Shown here: positions 62,570-64,000 of the stretch, one piece after another
Layout of the letters: each line of letters opens with the position of its first letter
How positions within the stretch are numbered: the first letter of the stretch is position 1
From: Rhodococcoides fascians NBRC 12155 = LMG 3623
GTDB taxonomy: Bacteria > Actinomycetota > Actinomycetes > Mycobacteriales > Mycobacteriaceae
NCBI RefSeq assembly: GCF_001894785.1
Contig: NZ_BCWW01000001.1
Span: 930,001-994,000, forward strand
Length of the DNA: 64,000 bases
Direction of reading: 5' to 3'
Translations under genes and position numbers: made by a program
The notes under the pieces: model-generated
Seen by the model: the letters and a program-made list of their open reading frames with translations, nothing else
The model's database searches: none
Told to the model about the DNA's origin: nothing

Positions 62570-62588
62570 CCCGAGCACACCATTGCAT

Positions 62589-62608
62589 ATATGCGTATGT
62601 ACGCATAT
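62589..62608. promoter_or_regulatory. ArsR/SmtB-type operator upstream of the CDF exporter
   Basis: ATATGCGTA-TG-TACGCATAT, a perfect 9-2-9 inverted repeat 39 bases before the start codon, in the ATAT-flanked style of SmtB/NmtR/KmtR metal-sensor sites. No such regulator is encoded in the window. Confidence 0.6.
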
Positions 62609-62647
62609 GGTGACTGCCTGAAGTCGTTGCAGTCACGAGGGGGAGTC

Positions 62648-63577
62648 ATGGGCGCGGGTCACGGACACAGCCACGGCGTGGGTGGTCATTCGCCCGACGG
62701 CGCGGGACCGCCCAGATCTCGGGTTCGCAAGATGATCGTGGCGTTGGCCGTTCTGGTGGTGTTCCTGGTGGTCGAACTGACCGTGGCGCTGGCCATCGGC
62801 TCGCTCGGTCTGCTGGCCGATGCCGGCCACATGCTCACCGACGTACTCGGGATGTCGATGGGCTTGATCGCTCTCGTCCTTGCGCGAAAGGGAAGTGCCG
62901 CAGCGGCAAGGACATTCGGTTGGCACCGTGCCGAGGTGCTCACCGCGATCGCGAATGCTGTTCTGCTGCTGGGCGTTGCGGCGTTCATCATGTACGAGGC
63001 GATATCGCGCATCGGCGATGCGCCCGAGATCCCCGGTCTTCCGTTGATTCTCACCGCTGCGGCCGGTCTTGCCGCGAACATCGTCGTCATGATGCTCATC
63101 CGCGGCGATGCGAAGGACTCCCTCGCCGTTCGCGGTGCCTACATGGAGGTGCTGGCCGACGCAGTCGGCAGCGTCGGTGTGTTGGTGGGCGGTGTGCTCA
63201 TGCTGGTGTTCGGGTGGACCTGGGTCGACATCGTCGTCGGCGTGCTCATCTCGCTGTGGGTGGTTCCGCGTGCGATCAAGCTCGCCGGGTCGGCACTGCG
63301 CATCCTCACTCAGGCGAGTCCTGCCGACGTCGACGTGGACGCGTTGACCGGAGATCTGAGCGCCCTTCCCGGAGTGACGGGAGTGCACGACTTGCATGTG
63401 TGGACCCTGACCACCGGAATGGACGTGGCCACGGTGCATCTGGAGTGCGAGGGGTCGTCGTCGATGGTGCTCGATCGAGCGCGCTCGCTGCTGTCGACCT
63501 ACGGACTCGACCATGCCACCGTGCAGGTCGAGCCGACCGCACACGGCCGAACCTGCAAGGAAGAGCTCACCTGGTGA
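62648..63577 (+). CDS. Cation diffusion facilitator (zinc/cobalt/nickel exporter)
   Basis: 309 residues from ATG 62648, which has GAGGGGGAG upstream. His-rich start (GHGHSHGVGGH), six membrane helices and a C-terminal ferredoxin-like domain (LPGVTGVHDLHVWTLTTGMD). The metal site reads H-x3-D in helix 2 (ADAGHMLTD) and E-x3-D in helix 5 (AYMEVLADAVGS), where E. coli-type zinc exporters have His; a Glu here is frequent in actinobacterial members and may alter metal choice. Uses the proton gradient to expel divalent metal. Confidence 0.92.
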   Translation: MGAGHGHSHGVGGHSPDGAGPPRSRVRKMIVALAVLVVFLVVELTVALAIGSLGLLADAGHMLTDVLGMSMGLIALVLARKGSAAAARTFGWHRAEVLTAIANAVLLLGVAAFIMYEAISRIGDAPEIPGLPLILTAAAGLAANIVVMMLIRGDAKDSLAVRGAYMEVLADAVGSVGVLVGGVLMLVFGWTWVDIVVGVLISLWVVPRAIKLAGSALRILTQASPADVDVDALTGDLSALPGVTGVHDLHVWTLTTGMDVATVHLECEGSSSMVLDRARSLLSTYGLDHATVQVEPTAHGRTCKEELTW

Positions 63578-64000
63578 CGGTGCGTACCTTGGTTCCCGGA
63601 CGCCAGATGTCGATCTGCATGTGATCGTCCACCAGTGACGTCAGTACCACTTCGCCGATGTCGAGATCGAACACGTGATACGGCACGAGTTCGCCGGGAG
63701 TCGCGTCGAATATCGGTTGCAGCACAGCAGGATCGGTGATTTCTGCGGCGATTCCGCTGATCTTTGCGTCGCCGCCCTCCATGGAGTGATGGCCGGGATT
63801 GCTGTGCAGTGCGAACCGGCCGTCGCGCTGAAGATCTCGCGCTTTGGCGGCATCGAGCATCGAGCCGAGTCGCAGCACCCCGGTGTCCACGAACTCCACC
63901 TCGGTTCCGCTCACGCGCGGTGAGCCGTCCGCTCGTAGCGTCGCAAGAACATGGTGCTTGTGCGCGGTGAATCGAGCACGCACCGCGGACGCGAGTATCG
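63567..64000 (-). CDS. Pyridoxamine 5'-phosphate oxidase-fold protein (5' end outside the window)
   Basis: 144 residues are visible and the frame stays open to the right edge (ILASAVRARF before the first in-window GTG), so the start probably lies beyond 64000. The split-barrel flavin fold shows in HKHHVLATLRADGSPRVSGTEVEF, LRLGSMLDAAKARDLQRDGR and FALHSNPGHHSMEGGDAKISG. The family includes F420- and FMN-binding reductases; cofactor not decidable here. The 3' end overlaps the CDF gene by 11 bases. Confidence 0.8.
   Translation of the reverse strand, partial: ILASAVRARFTAHKHHVLATLRADGSPRVSGTEVEFVDTGVLRLGSMLDAAKARDLQRDGRFALHSNPGHHSMEGGDAKISGIAAEITDPAVLQPIFDATPGELVPYHVFDLDIGEVVLTSLVDDHMQIDIWRPGTKVRTVTR

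Overview
The window is a high-GC actinobacterial chromosome segment from a mycolic-acid-producing relative of Mycobacterium, most probably Rhodococcus or a close neighbour such as Rhodococcoides. The basis is gene content and order. Two blocks run in the order known from M. tuberculosis: mhuD, hydrolase, mutY, canB, Rv3587c-like, disA, radA, lpqE, carD, ispD, ispF, cysS, rlmB (4.6-17.6 kb; Rv3592 to Rv3579c) and flavohemoglobin, clpB, Rv0383c-like, pyrE, then trmH, GH76-like, DedA, fba, Rv0361-like, DUF3151 (40.1-61.4 kb; Rv0385 to Rv0360c). GTG and TTG starts are frequent, and genes are tightly packed with many 1-4 base overlaps.

Layout. 1-4.6 kb: an exported serine hydrolase cut by the window edge, a secretory lipase, an OsmC peroxidase and a membrane GGDEF-EAL protein. 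4.6-17.6 kb: conserved housekeeping block for heme degradation, A:G mismatch repair, carbonic anhydrase, c-di-AMP synthesis, recombination, RNA polymerase binding (CarD), isoprenoid MEP-pathway steps, Cys-tRNA synthesis and rRNA methylation. 17.6-22.6 kb: one leftward operon, zinc ABC importer (znuA-znuC-znuB) running into 5-oxoprolinase pxpA-pxpB-pxpC, headed by a good Zur-box candidate. 22.7-28.1 kb: sugar block with a LacI regulator, an OtsB-GH15 fusion, a GntR-type regulator and gluconokinase; three copies of a palindromic intergenic repeat lie here.

28.2-30.4 kb is a lower-GC stretch: a WhiB3-like regulator, an acetyltransferase, an interrupted small secreted Cys peptide and an unrecognised ORF. 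30.4-41.4 kb is accessory: DUF2637, DUF427, an overlapping operon of GGDEF-EAL protein, BluB and a propeller lipoprotein, then dinB, a CYP102-like P450 with its TetR regulator, DUF2277, an unknown, and a type II flavohemoglobin divergent from clpB across an HspR-type (HAIR) operator.

47.5-54.7 kb looks like a lineage-specific insertion between pyrE and trmH: an unusual lipid-anchored sortase overlapping a large Ala-rich coiled-coil surface protein, a MarR-MFS efflux operon, an Rv1733c-like membrane protein, a YhhN protein and a short-chain dehydrogenase. The right end returns to conserved genes, then a FUSC membrane protein, a CDF metal exporter with an ArsR/SmtB-type operator, and an oxidase-fold gene cut by the window end.

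No tRNA, rRNA, CRISPR array, insertion sequence or prophage was recognised. The least ordinary items are the sortase and surface-protein pair, the c-di-GMP/BluB operon, the zinc/5-oxoproline operon, the interrupted secreted peptide, and several tandem or palindromic repeats, three of which duplicate a gene's stop codon.
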